In this document: positions 56,379 through 64,000 of the stretch, in pieces
Layout of the letters: each line of letters begins with the position of its first letter
Position numbering within the stretch: position 1 is the stretch's first letter
NCBI RefSeq assembly: GCF_003967555.1
Contig: NZ_BIFS01000001.1
Location: 2,914,001 to 2,978,000, forward strand
DNA: 64,000 bases
Origin: Dictyobacter kobayashii
GTDB taxonomy: Bacteria > Chloroflexota > Ktedonobacteria > Ktedonobacterales > Ktedonobacteraceae
Reading direction: 5' to 3'
The notes under the pieces: generated by a model
Told to the model about the DNA's origin: nothing
Databases searched by the model: none
The model's input: only the letters and a program-made list of their open reading frames with translations
Program-made: the position numbers and the translations under genes

Positions 56379-56756
56379 TTACCTTTCTTTGACCAGGGCC
56401 TGCAGTTCTGCAAGCTGTGCTTTGATATCGGTCATTTCGTGGGCTTTGAGCGCCTGGTCTAACCAGATCTGAGCGGCGCGTACCTGAGTTGATTGTGGCT
56501 CATCGCTGATCATATTGCGCTGTAAGGTGCTGATTGCCAGGTCAATCCCTGATTGGAGCTTGTTGAGTCCCTGGGTAAAGGCGTGATCACGTGCTTTGCT
56601 CAGTTCAGCCTGGATTGCAGGCAGTTTTAACCAGCGATAGGCGGTCCTCTCTGATACTTTTGCCGCGGCGGCTGCATCTGCAATAGTTGTCAGGCAGAGC
56701 AAAGCTGACACAAAGCTCTCTTGCGCTGGGGTCAGTGTTTCTGGGGTATCGCTCAT
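56379..56756 (-). CDS. HTH protein resembling small terminase or transposase-type DNA-binding proteins
   Basis: 125 residues. TPAQESFVSALLCLTTIADA followed by AKVSERTAYRWLKLPAIQAE is a homeodomain-like helix-turn-helix seen in phage terminase small subunits. The rest is helical (LAISTLQRNMISDEP) and may oligomerise. No large terminase is seen in the window. The ATG at 56756 is preferred over GTG at 56765. Confidence 0.65.
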   Translation of the reverse strand: MSDTPETLTPAQESFVSALLCLTTIADAAAAAKVSERTAYRWLKLPAIQAELSKARDHAFTQGLNKLQSGIDLAISTLQRNMISDEPQSTQVRAAQIWLDQALKAHEMTDIKAQLAELQALVKER

Positions 56757-56839
56757 GTTCAGCACCTGTCATTTTCTGCCACGCTCTTTAAAGAAACGCC
56801 TTTGCCTAAAGTTAACATGTCATACGTACATCATGATCA

Positions 56840-57091
56840 CTACAATGAAACAGTGCTAGCTGTTACCTGTTCAACATGCAGTGTGTTTTTCTTCTTGATT
56901 AAACTGTCTGCAATATCGAACCGATGATAGAGGAGGTTGCGTCCTATGCGAACAGTGCGTATCACACGTTTACGACTTTTTGCCATCTTGCAAATGTAGT
57001 TGGGAAGGATCGGGCGCCCCAACTTCTCACTCAACACCTGGGCAGCATCGCCAGCGGTGCAATAGTCGTGAATATCTTCTTTTTTCTTCAT
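56840..57091 (-). CDS. Small putative DNA-binding protein
   Basis: 83 residues from the ATG at 57091 after AAGGATG. YCTAGDAAQVLSEKLGRPIL followed by RVIRTVRIGRNLLYHRFDI reads like a winged-helix of the excisionase or HTH_17 type. It is divergent from the integrase, a position expected of an excisionase or integrase repressor. Confidence 0.58.
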   Translation of the reverse strand: MKKKEDIHDYCTAGDAAQVLSEKLGRPILPNYICKMAKSRKRVIRTVRIGRNLLYHRFDIADSLIKKKNTLHVEQVTASTVSL

Positions 57092-57323
57092 AAAATCATC
57101 CTTGCATCTAGGCAGTACCAGATGATAAATAGATACACTTCTCTGCTTATTTAGTATATCAGTTTGCAGTAGTCTAAGCAATCTAAAAAAGAAGGATAAA
57201 AAGATGATACGGATAGACCATTATTTACTTGTATTTATGGTCTGAACATGCTAAAATTGCAGCAAATAGGTACTGATTATTCAAAGAAATCAGTACGAAA
57301 ATAGAGAGAGGAAAAGAATATAC

Positions 57324-58352
57324 ATGCCAGAGAAGAATATCATCACAGTTTCAGACATCGTCTCCAGTGAGACTCCTATGGCGCTGGCCGGCGCAATCGC
57401 AAATGAGCATGCAGAGCGATATGTGTTCAGTGAGTATCAATTACGTCTCTCATCCAACACACGTCGCCGCCAATCTAATGACCTCGCTCTCTTTGTGCAG
57501 TATCTTACCCTTGCAAGGGTAGAGGTTACAGTTGATGCGTTACTCTCATCGCCTGGCGCGTGGTCAGGTATGACACATGGGCTTATTGATGGGTTTGTCC
57601 GCTATCAGCTCCAACAAGGCTATGCGATTGGATCCATTAATGTGCGATTATCGACGATCAAAAGATATTGCTCCCTGGCTGCTCGGGCAGGAACGTTATC
57701 ACCTGCTGATATGGGACTCATCACTCTGGTAAAAGGATATCGCCATAAAGAGGGGCGTAATATTGACCAGGCCAGAGAACAAACACGACAAAAGCGCGCT
57801 AAGAAAGCAGAGCCTATCTCTATTTCGCCCGAACAAGTAAAGCAGTTAAAAGCGCAACCTGATACCCCTCAGGGGCGTCGCGACACACTGCTGATGTGTC
57901 TGCTTTTTGATCATGGGCTCCGCTGTGGTGAGATCGCTGATCTACCAGTGACTGCAATCAATACACATACAGGGATGCTTACCTTTTACCGAGCAAAGGT
58001 TGATAAAGTTCAGACGCATACAGTCACCCGTGATACCCTTATTGCTGCTCTACGTTATTTTGAGGTATGCAAGCCTACTGAGCAGCTCCTGATGGGAAGT
58101 CACAAAGGCGGCGCGATGTCTGGACACATGAGTGAGCGTGCTATCACGAAACGCGTCAACACACTTTGCAAAGCAATCGACGTTAGCGGCGCATCCGCTC
58201 ATGATGGGCGGCATGCCTGGGCAACCAGGGCTGTGCGTGCAGGGACTAATATCAAAACATTACAGGACGCCGGTGGCTGGTCCAGTATTGCGATGCCTGC
58301 CCGCTATGCTGCATCTCAGACGATTGCGAATGAAGGAGTGAAACTCGACTAA
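57324..58352 (+). CDS. Tyrosine recombinase (integrase)
   Basis: 342 residues. A core-binding SAM-like domain (about 20-130) and the catalytic domain follow in order. Catalytic residues visible are Arg200 (HGLRCGEI), His293 and Arg296 (AHDGRHAW) and Tyr328 (ARYAAS). GGW replaces the usual LGH near the second histidine, a common natural variant. It probably integrates the element at tRNA-Met, although it lies about 9 kb from that tRNA. An exact element palindrome falls within codons about 62-65. Confidence 0.92.
   Translation: MPEKNIITVSDIVSSETPMALAGAIANEHAERYVFSEYQLRLSSNTRRRQSNDLALFVQYLTLARVEVTVDALLSSPGAWSGMTHGLIDGFVRYQLQQGYAIGSINVRLSTIKRYCSLAARAGTLSPADMGLITLVKGYRHKEGRNIDQAREQTRQKRAKKAEPISISPEQVKQLKAQPDTPQGRRDTLLMCLLFDHGLRCGEIADLPVTAINTHTGMLTFYRAKVDKVQTHTVTRDTLIAALRYFEVCKPTEQLLMGSHKGGAMSGHMSERAITKRVNTLCKAIDVSGASAHDGRHAWATRAVRAGTNIKTLQDAGGWSSIAMPARYAASQTIANEGVKLD
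57508..57519. repeat. CCCTTGCAAGGG palindrome
   Basis: Exact copy inside the integrase gene, read in the T-L-A-R frame. Confidence 0.9.
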
Positions 58353-58449
58353 CATTATTTTGCTGTATCAGTACGATCAATTTTTTATGCTTCATCTTTG
58401 TTAAATTTCCAATAATGAATTAACAAGCCATGAAAAGGAAAATAAATTC

Positions 58450-59358
58450 ATGCAAGTTCAATCACCATCAGAACAACTTTTCTTTTCAACTGTGCTAATT
58501 GAAGCTGTTTCACAACAGAAGCAATCACAAGGAAAAGGAACGGGATTTATATTCTCATATCTCTATAAAGGGAGGGACGCTTTATTTCTAGTGACGAATA
58601 AGCATGTAATAGCCAATGCTCATACATCACGCTTTTTCTTCACGAAAACACAAGATGGACAACACCCCTTAATCGGACACCGCGTTGACATTGAGACAGA
58701 CCAAGTATGGTATGGTCATCCAGATCCTCAAATTGATGTAGCAGTTACTCCACTTGTTCCAATCATACTCCAACTGCAAGCAAAACAACCTGGCAATCAG
58801 ATTTTTTTTAGATCCATTCCATCTAGTTTGATGCCAACTGATACCCAACTTCAAGAACTGGATGCTATGGAAGAGGTAACATTTATCGGTTACCCTAATG
58901 GTATATTTGATGAAGTGAACCTCTTACCAATTCTACGTAAGGGAGTAAGCGCAACACCTCTTCAAATCAATTATAATGGCCAACCTACGTTCCTTATTGA
59001 TGCATCAGTTTTTCCTGGATCAAGTGGGAGCCCTGTTTTTATCTGTGATAATGGAGGATATTCACAAAGAGGAAATTTTGTGGTTGGCGCTAGGGTTTTA
59101 TTCTTGGGTATTATCTCTGCAGTGTTTTATCGTAGTGAATTTGGACAAATTGAGCTTATACCAATTCCAACGGCACAACAACACATTCCAGGTGTTGAAA
59201 TGAAACAAATGATTGATTTAGGAGTTGTTTACAAAGCATCTACTGTTATTGAAACAATTAAACATTGCGTTGCATCTATGGCTCAAATCAATAAAGCTTC
59301 CTCTGAGAAAAAAGAATTAATCGACTCCATTCCCTTGCAAGAGGGGGCAGAGCAATAA
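58450..59358 (+). CDS. Trypsin-like serine peptidase
   Basis: 302 residues with a chymotrypsin-fold catalytic triad: His52 in VTNKHVIANAH, Asp96 in IDVAVTPL and Ser192 in FPGSSGSPVF. No signal peptide is seen, so it probably acts inside the cell, unlike DegP. AT-richer codons than its neighbours suggest separate acquisition. It lies directly after the integrase, where cargo and defence genes are often carried. Intracellular trypsin-like domains occur as effectors in some anti-phage systems, but no partner gene is adjacent. Confidence 0.85.
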   Translation: MQVQSPSEQLFFSTVLIEAVSQQKQSQGKGTGFIFSYLYKGRDALFLVTNKHVIANAHTSRFFFTKTQDGQHPLIGHRVDIETDQVWYGHPDPQIDVAVTPLVPIILQLQAKQPGNQIFFRSIPSSLMPTDTQLQELDAMEEVTFIGYPNGIFDEVNLLPILRKGVSATPLQINYNGQPTFLIDASVFPGSSGSPVFICDNGGYSQRGNFVVGARVLFLGIISAVFYRSEFGQIELIPIPTAQQHIPGVEMKQMIDLGVVYKASTVIETIKHCVASMAQINKASSEKKELIDSIPLQEGAEQ

Positions 59359-59387
59359 AATGGGTCATGGTCCACTTTATAACAGAG

Positions 59388-59427
59388 CTCCCCTGGTCGT
59401 TTATGTGGCCAGGGGAGTAAGTTTTTT
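59388..59427 (+). terminator. Terminator after the peptidase gene
   Basis: Stem CTCCCCTGG/CCAGGGGAG with a 12-nt loop and a T-run at 59422-59427. Confidence 0.88.
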
Positions 59428-59710
59428 AGTACAGTCGTGCTGCTCGGGCCTTTTGCACTTGCGATCTGAATGCGGCCTGGTGGCGTGCAGTCATCTCGTT
59501 ATAGCGGTCAAATCGTTCTGCTTGTTTGCGCTCACTATCCAGACGAGCAATCTCTGCATCGATCTGTTGTCGCTCTCCTGGATCCAGTTGCTCTACAAGC
59601 GTCGTGAGGCGTTCCGCATGAGCTGCAACACTCTGAGCCCTGTAGCGTTTCTCACGCGCCTCAAACCGTGGCACATGGCGTGCATAGTGTTTGAGAAATG
59701 TACTTGCCAT
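59426..59710 (-). CDS. Small basic coiled-coil protein
   Basis: 94 residues, Arg/Ala/Gln-rich and wholly helical (HAERLTTLVEQLDPGERQQI). Unknown function. Five bp after the larger coiled-coil gene. Confidence 0.58.
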   Translation of the reverse strand: MASTFLKHYARHVPRFEAREKRYRAQSVAAHAERLTTLVEQLDPGERQQIDAEIARLDSERKQAERFDRYNEMTARHQAAFRSQVQKARAARLY

Positions 59711-59715
59711 ATCGT

Positions 59716-60474
59716 TTACACCAAGCTTTCGTGTGATGCCAGTTTTGCCAGATAATCGCTCATCACTGCCTGCCGTTCTTTCAAAAATGGTCGGAAATCT
59801 TCAGGATGATCAATGTGTGGAGACATCAGACTCCATAATTGATCCATGTCAATCGTGAGATCTGGCATCAGGCGATGAAAGAGAACCGGGTCATGTGTGC
59901 GCATCCTGGCCATCGCCGGGCCTTCACGTTCCAAGGTCGTATACAGATCCTGGTAGGCCATGAGAACACGTTGCATCGACGATCCCAGCTGCTGTTCTGT
60001 TGCCTGCTCTATTTGAGCGGAGAGCATTCTGAGGTGTTCCGCTGCCTGTGCTATCGATTGCTCAAGCTCCTGGATTGCGTCTCTATCCTGCTGCAGGTGC
60101 GCGGCGTCGATGTCTTCATGCTGCTTATCGAATGCAGCGAGCTCAGATTGTGCTGTGCTCTGTCGTTGTTCTGCATCAAAGAGAGTATCCGCATAAACGC
60201 TTTCAGTTGCTGTATTAAGGTGCCTACTCAGTGCCTCTTGCGCCGTACGTACCGCTTCCTGGGCAGCTGTGGCGGCTATAAGGAGTGGCGTGCGCTCTTT
60301 GGACATGAGGCGTTGCGCAGATAGCTTTGACGCAAATTGCTGCTGTAAGACTGAACAACGTGTACGCTGTTCATCCATATGCGCTCGAATGTGTGTCTGT
60401 TCACGCTCCAGGTCAGCCAGCGCATTCTGTGTCTCTGGTTGTGGCTCTTGTGGTTTTGTTGCTTTAGTGCTCAT
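59716..60474 (-). CDS. Coiled-coil protein, unknown
   Basis: 252 residues, almost entirely helical with heptad-like Gln/Ala/Leu repeats (about 20-190) and a more globular C-terminus (DPVLFHRLMPDLTIDMDQLW). No catalytic motif. It could be a structural, partition or mobilisation accessory. AAGGTGG lies 7 nt before the ATG at 60474; an upstream in-frame start lacks a site. Confidence 0.65.
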   Translation of the reverse strand: MSTKATKPQEPQPETQNALADLEREQTHIRAHMDEQRTRCSVLQQQFASKLSAQRLMSKERTPLLIAATAAQEAVRTAQEALSRHLNTATESVYADTLFDAEQRQSTAQSELAAFDKQHEDIDAAHLQQDRDAIQELEQSIAQAAEHLRMLSAQIEQATEQQLGSSMQRVLMAYQDLYTTLEREGPAMARMRTHDPVLFHRLMPDLTIDMDQLWSLMSPHIDHPEDFRPFLKERQAVMSDYLAKLASHESLV

Positions 60475-60588
60475 AATTTTTCCACCTTCTAGAAAGGATG
60501 ACATGTCATGCGGACAATCATACGTCAATGCTCTGAGAAGCGCAAGAAATGACCTTGACACGTGGCCATAGAGTTATTCCTCTTCATG

Positions 60589-60600
60589 CCCTTGCAAGGG
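60589..60600. repeat. CCCTTGCAAGGG palindrome
   Basis: Exact copy in the gap upstream of the coiled-coil gene. Confidence 0.9.
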
Positions 60601-60638
60601 TGAGATGCCATTGTGCGTTTGTTGAATCCGATAAAAAG

Positions 60639-60675
60639 AAAGCAGGCCAGCGCCTACGTGCCAGCCTGCTTTTTC
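60639..60675. terminator. Intrinsic terminator between element genes
   Basis: Stem AAAGCAGGC/GCCTGCTTT with a 16-nt loop and A/T runs on both sides. Confidence 0.85.
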
Positions 60676-60724
60676 ATGCTCTGATTTATTGAAGAGAACA
60701 GGAGCATTGATGAGATTATATCAT

Positions 60725-61003
60725 CTACCATAAACCTCTTTTGCGCCTGGGATATTGTGTAGGAGGCTCAGGAGTTTTGTCAATTACCCCAAACTGCTCC
60801 TCAATCACGGCATCATTAATGTATTGGCGAGACCCTGATTGATTGTGATACCAGACTCCATCTTCTGGATCTTGCCACCAGTATGGACACTGCATATTAT
60901 TTGAACAATATTCGCAATCACTGGTATCAGTGTAATGCTGCTTGCTCATTCCATCACTATCACGTTTATTTTTATCTTGGTTGCCACCTTTGCCCTTCGC
61001 CAT
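60725..61003 (-). CDS. Small cysteine-containing protein, unknown
   Basis: 92 residues. A basic start (MAKGKGGNQDKNKRD) and a DCEYCSNNMQCPYWWQDPED segment with three cysteines may bind a metal; a Pro/Arg-rich end follows. It overlaps the HAD gene by 32 bp. Confidence 0.58.
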   Translation of the reverse strand: MAKGKGGNQDKNKRDSDGMSKQHYTDTSDCEYCSNNMQCPYWWQDPEDGVWYHNQSGSRQYINDAVIEEQFGVIDKTPEPPTQYPRRKRGLW

Positions 61004-61700
61004 GGTTGATCTCCTTTGGCCTGTTTACGGCTAAATTATGAACTTCTGCCCAGTTCGGGAACGGAATAACTTGCAATGTGCTCTCTTGATCACATTCCTC
61101 ATATCCAAATGCAGCCAGGGTAAGATGCTCTGAGAGCACACGCTGATTCTCATTGGGTAACGCATCGAACGCACTAAGAAGCATTTCTAAGCTGTCATCA
61201 ATCAGAAGCACACTTTGTGCTCGCTCGCGTATCATTGCGACAATTCTTGTTAACTTAGCTTGAGGACCATCGCAGAAAAAGATCTGGCCCTCATTCGGAA
61301 AGTCATTATTCTTGAGCCATATCCAGGTAGACCTGGCCAGGGCCGCATTCCACTGCTCATTAAAGTTGATGACGCGAGCCGTACAATAGCTAAGTGCATT
61401 ACACCGTTTCACAAGATAGCGGACCCCTTGCAAGGAGCCATGTATCATATGGCATGCGGCCACATAATGTGGGTGAAAGCGCAAGGCTGTAAACTGATTT
61501 TGATAGCGAACCTCACCCATTTTTATGCGATGCGCTTGAGCCTGGGGAAGCGCATGAAACGCTTCCAGGCTCCTGACGCATGCAAGTTGCTCCTTTGGGA
61601 TCGCAAGATTTAATACGTCATCATAAATGGACAATAAACGAGGAAGATTTCTAGTTGCTAAAACACCGTCAATATCTACGAGGATTGTTGTTTCCACCAC
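60972..61700 (-). CDS. HAD-superfamily hydrolase-like protein
   Basis: 242 residues. HAD motif I is VDIDGVLA at about 8-15 with two aspartates, and motif IV is LLIDDS with two more. The middle (SYCTARVINFN) supplies a motif II-like Ser/Thr. The family contains phosphatases and polynucleotide phosphatases; the substrate is unknown. A variant of the element palindrome (CCCTTGCAAGGA) lies inside at 61425-61436. Confidence 0.75.
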   Translation of the reverse strand: MVETTILVDIDGVLATRNLPRLLSIYDDVLNLAIPKEQLACVRSLEAFHALPQAQAHRIKMGEVRYQNQFTALRFHPHYVAACHMIHGSLQGVRYLVKRCNALSYCTARVINFNEQWNAALARSTWIWLKNNDFPNEGQIFFCDGPQAKLTRIVAMIRERAQSVLLIDDSLEMLLSAFDALPNENQRVLSEHLTLAAFGYEECDQESTLQVIPFPNWAEVHNLAVNRPKEINHGEGQRWQPR

Positions 61701-61753
61701 ACGACCTCCGCTTAAAACAAAACATATGTAGGCAAAGATTATAGCATTACATG

Positions 61754-62182
61754 CTACAAAAGATGAATGTCATCTTCCCAATGATCAGCAGGAGGATAGA
61801 CTTTCTCAGGTCTTTGCTCTGACTCAATCGCTTCTGAGATATTTTTGCTGGCCAGCCTATCAACTATTTTTTGTTCTTTGACTTGTTTCTCCAAATTGAC
61901 CAGGTTCTTTTCTGCATAGCTATGCTTCTCAGCCATGGCAACGTCCTGGGACTCCCAGCTATCAGGATCGTCGAGCACACATTCATCCTGCTCGTGATCA
62001 CAGGAGTCATGAATGGTGTAGTTGATATCGGGCGGTGTGTACGGCTCTGCAATCACCTCATTGGTCTCTGCGTTATGCTTCAGGATAAAAGAAATGCGTT
62101 GCTCCCCTTCTCCCAGAAGCAGATAATATTCAGTCCAATGTTGTGTTTTTTGTTCCTGATGCCAGACTATTGACTCTGCCAT
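61754..62182 (-). CDS. Acidic element protein, paralogue 1
   Basis: 142 residues, strongly acidic. It shares most positions with the gene at 62357-62725 over its first 115 residues (SIVWHQEQKTQHWTEYYLLL, DDPDSWESQDVAMAE) and has an extra tail. Unknown function. GGAGGGC precedes the ATG at 62182. Confidence 0.65.
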   Translation of the reverse strand: MAESIVWHQEQKTQHWTEYYLLLGEGEQRISFILKHNAETNEVIAEPYTPPDINYTIHDSCDHEQDECVLDDPDSWESQDVAMAEKHSYAEKNLVNLEKQVKEQKIVDRLASKNISEAIESEQRPEKVYPPADHWEDDIHLL

Positions 62183-62184
62183 GA

Positions 62185-62367
62185 TTATTTGCCCTCCTGA
62201 TTGAATCGTCTCGCCACTTCCTGGTTTGCTGCAATACGTTGCTCTTTGCTCAGAGCTATAAATTTCTTTTCGCATGCTGGGCAGCGCATACGATTTTGAA
62301 ATTGATACTGAAACGGTAGTTGCCTCTGACAATCAACACAGTTGATAATCACATCTTCAAAGCTCAT
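62185..62367 (-). CDS. Small zinc-ribbon protein
   Basis: 60 residues with two CxxC pairs (NCVDCQRQLPF and MRCPACEKKF) and a basic helical tail. GAGGGG lies 6 nt before the ATG at 62367. It sits between the two acidic paralogues and overlaps the upstream one by 11 bp. Confidence 0.65.
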   Translation of the reverse strand: MSFEDVIINCVDCQRQLPFQYQFQNRMRCPACEKKFIALSKEQRIAANQEVARRFNQEGK

Positions 62368-62725
62368 TGTTTTCCCCTCGCTGTTTCTTTGCAATCAGCT
62401 GCTCTACTATCTTTTGTTCTTTGACTTGCCTCTCCAGGTTGACCAGGTTCTTTTCTGCATATCCATATTGCTCTGCCATGGCGACGTCCTGGGACTCCCA
62501 GCTGTCAGGATCATCGAGCACACATTCATCCTGCTCATGATCGCAGGAGTCATGAATGGTGTAGTTGATATCGGGCGGCGAGTATGGTTCTGCAATCACT
62601 TCATTGGTCTCAGCATTATGTTTTAAGATAAGCGAGATACGTTGCTCGCCGTTTGCCAAAAGCAGATAATATTCAGTCCAATGTTGTGTTTTTTTCTCCT
62701 GATGCCAGACAATTGACTCGGTCAT
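62357..62725 (-). CDS. Acidic element protein, paralogue 2
   Basis: 122 residues, nearly the same as paralogue 1 up to about residue 110, diverging at the C-terminus (VEQLIAKKQRGENNEL). Tandem duplication within the element is the simplest explanation. Function unknown. Confidence 0.65.
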   Translation of the reverse strand: MTESIVWHQEKKTQHWTEYYLLLANGEQRISLILKHNAETNEVIAEPYSPPDINYTIHDSCDHEQDECVLDDPDSWESQDVAMAEQYGYAEKNLVNLERQVKEQKIVEQLIAKKQRGENNEL

Positions 62726-62920
62726 GATGGTTTTTCCTTTCCTAAATTTGGCTGTACTTTTGCGTACGAATGATTTTTGTCTATACCCTGTCTACATCGA
62801 TGTACATACTTTGTCTGTACGCGAGACAGGTGTACATACTTGTGTCTATAGGGTATGTACAGGTGTGTACACCTCTGTATTTGGCTGTATTTCACTGGAA
62901 ACATACTGCTCATATGCTTC
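62726..62920. repeat. Short TGTACA/TGTCTRTA repeats at the end of the membrane-HTH gene
   Basis: TGTACATACTT occurs twice in direct order (near 62800 and 62832), each followed by TTGTCTGTA- or GTGTCTATA-type sequence. GGTGTGTACACC is near-palindromic, and further TGTCTATA units occur. Part lies inside the 3' end of the coding region. It may be an operator or secondary iteron site. Confidence 0.5.
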
Positions 62921-63964
62921 TCTGATCGGTTTGATGGTCCGACTGTAATTGATGCTTTTCTCTGTCGCGATTTTTGACCAACTCATGCCACCTAGGAACG
63001 CGGCGACCACATCAGCGACTTTTTCAGATGAGACACCAGGGACCTCTAGAGGCGGGATGACGATATCGGTCAGACCGTCCGTGTCGGGCGCCTGGTCAAT
63101 AGTTCCTTCTGGTAAAAGCCGCGGCTCCTGCTCTGCATTTACCATCTGACCAGCTGGGAGACTATAGAGATTTTGGGTGATTTGCAGGACATTTTGATGC
63201 ACCTCAGTCACCGATGATCGCATTTCCTGATTATCCCTTGCAAGGGAATACACTTGTCTGGACAGGCTCTCAAATGTCCCTTTGTCTATAGTGGTGTCTA
63301 TCCTGTCTGCAAGTTTTTTCAGCTCTGTATACACCCTGTCTATCCTGTCTGTACTTTGGGCCTGCTGTGCAGACAGGGTATGTACAGTTGATGCTAGCCC
63401 TTTCACTTGTTCGACCTGGTCGAGCAATAACTGGTCATTCGCCTGGGCTGTTTGCTCTGCCTGAGCAATGACTTCCAACTCTGCTTGTCTCAAGTCATGC
63501 ATAGTGTGCATGTAGATTACAATCAAGACAATCCTTGCGAGGATGAGTACCTTATCAATGATGTCCGTCGCCTGTTTTGCTGGTGGATACAGATAGCCAA
63601 CAGTAATCAGTCCGACGGTGAGGATCATTAAGCCGATCAAACACTTGGCCAGCTTCTTTGCACTTTCGGCCGTCTTGCGAGCCTCTGTATCCTGGGTGCT
63701 TTTCAGCACATGCTTGGCGATGGTATTGAGACCAAAGCCAGCAATGTCGAGCGTGATAATTTGCGTGCCCATGACAATGTTGATGAGCAGCTGGGGAATG
63801 GTGACATTCGGGATGATCTGCAGGATGTTACACACCATGCATCCAAAGAGTATCCAGCCAGCTGCTCGACCGCCATAACTGATAAAGATATCCCAAAGGT
63901 CAGATAGCAGGCCTGATTTCTCTATAGCTGCATGTTTCCAATGGTGCTTTGTTTGTGCGCTCAT
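62846..63964 (-). CDS. Membrane-anchored coiled-coil protein with C-terminal HTH
   Basis: 372 residues. Four hydrophobic segments in the first half (about 33-55, 58-80, 105-130, 136-155) are followed by a long coiled coil (about 160-260, AELEVIAQAEQTAQANDQLL onward) and a Pro-rich linker. The C-terminal helix-turn-helix GGMSWSKIATEKSINYSRTI is at about 330-350. The plan would tie DNA to the membrane, as expected of a partition or transfer-control protein. The helix-turn-helix reading is by eye. Confidence 0.7.
   Translation of the reverse strand: MSAQTKHHWKHAAIEKSGLLSDLWDIFISYGGRAAGWILFGCMVCNILQIIPNVTIPQLLINIVMGTQIITLDIAGFGLNTIAKHVLKSTQDTEARKTAESAKKLAKCLIGLMILTVGLITVGYLYPPAKQATDIIDKVLILARIVLIVIYMHTMHDLRQAELEVIAQAEQTAQANDQLLLDQVEQVKGLASTVHTLSAQQAQSTDRIDRVYTELKKLADRIDTTIDKGTFESLSRQVYSLARDNQEMRSSVTEVHQNVLQITQNLYSLPAGQMVNAEQEPRLLPEGTIDQAPDTDGLTDIVIPPLEVPGVSSEKVADVVAAFLGGMSWSKIATEKSINYSRTIKPIREAYEQYVSSEIQPNTEVYTPVHTL
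63235..63246. repeat. CCCTTGCAAGGG palindrome
   Basis: Exact copy inside the membrane-HTH gene, read as S-L-A-R on the minus strand. Confidence 0.9.
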
Positions 63965-64000
63965 CTCTACTCCTCCCTTTAGAGTCCGTACTCATCACAG

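Overview
This is a bacterial chromosome segment of intermediate GC that I read as Ktedonobacteria (Chloroflexi). That assignment is an inference from the gene set: a PRC-barrel/MgtE fusion, a zinc-ribbon Ser/Thr kinase with a TPR tail, XRE-TPR regulators, GtrA and TspO proteins, a P450, and an initiator tRNA with a C1-U72 mismatch. No 16S gene is present to confirm it. The window has two parts: about 48 kb of ordinary chromosome, and from 48.2 kb to the right edge an integrated mobile element beside a tRNA-Met gene.

Chromosome, left to right. Partial guaA, a cupin and a zinc-ribbon coiled-coil protein are followed by ftsH. A leftward signalling block holds a CheA-like Hpt/CheW/REC protein with an eroded ATPase domain, a CheW protein, a single-domain response regulator and a PAS histidine kinase. 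Next come tRNA-Asn, mgtE with a long structured upstream region, two overlapping thymidylate-kinase paralogues, an alpha/beta hydrolase, prolyl oligopeptidase, a TspO-like protein, a P450 and a PRC-barrel protein. Further right are the kinase-TPR protein, rsmA, a class A penicillin-binding protein, an L,D-transpeptidase, GtrA and a family 4 uracil-DNA glycosylase, then pnp-rpsO. The translation cluster is read leftward: tRNA-Tyr, tRNA-Thr, tuf, rpmG, secE, nusG, rplK, rplA, and, after an L10 leader attenuator, rplJ-rplL. A MazF/PemK-like toxin pair precedes selA, followed by rsgA, three tandem initiator tRNAs and an XRE-TPR regulator. Long-hairpin miniature elements sit in several intergenic gaps.

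Mobile element (48.2 kb to the edge). tRNA-Met is followed within 120 bp by an inverted, truncated copy of its own 5' half. The element carries runs of tiny overlapping genes, an excisionase-type HTH protein, an HNH protein, a DUF3987/primase-like gene, a tyrosine recombinase, a trypsin-like protease, coiled-coil and HAD proteins, and a membrane-anchored protein with a C-terminal HTH-like segment. It is marked by nine exact copies of the 12-bp palindrome CCCTTGCAAGGG. Just after the DUF3987 gene, twelve CTAGACA heptamers lie around a 28-bp hairpin and look like a replication or partition site. The right end of the element is not in the window.

Four genes (zinc ribbon, kinase-TPR, PBP and DUF3987) are split by five apparent one-base indels. 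At least four of these lie at or beside runs of C or G. They may be sequencing errors, slippage mutations or both, and each is annotated as one interrupted gene.
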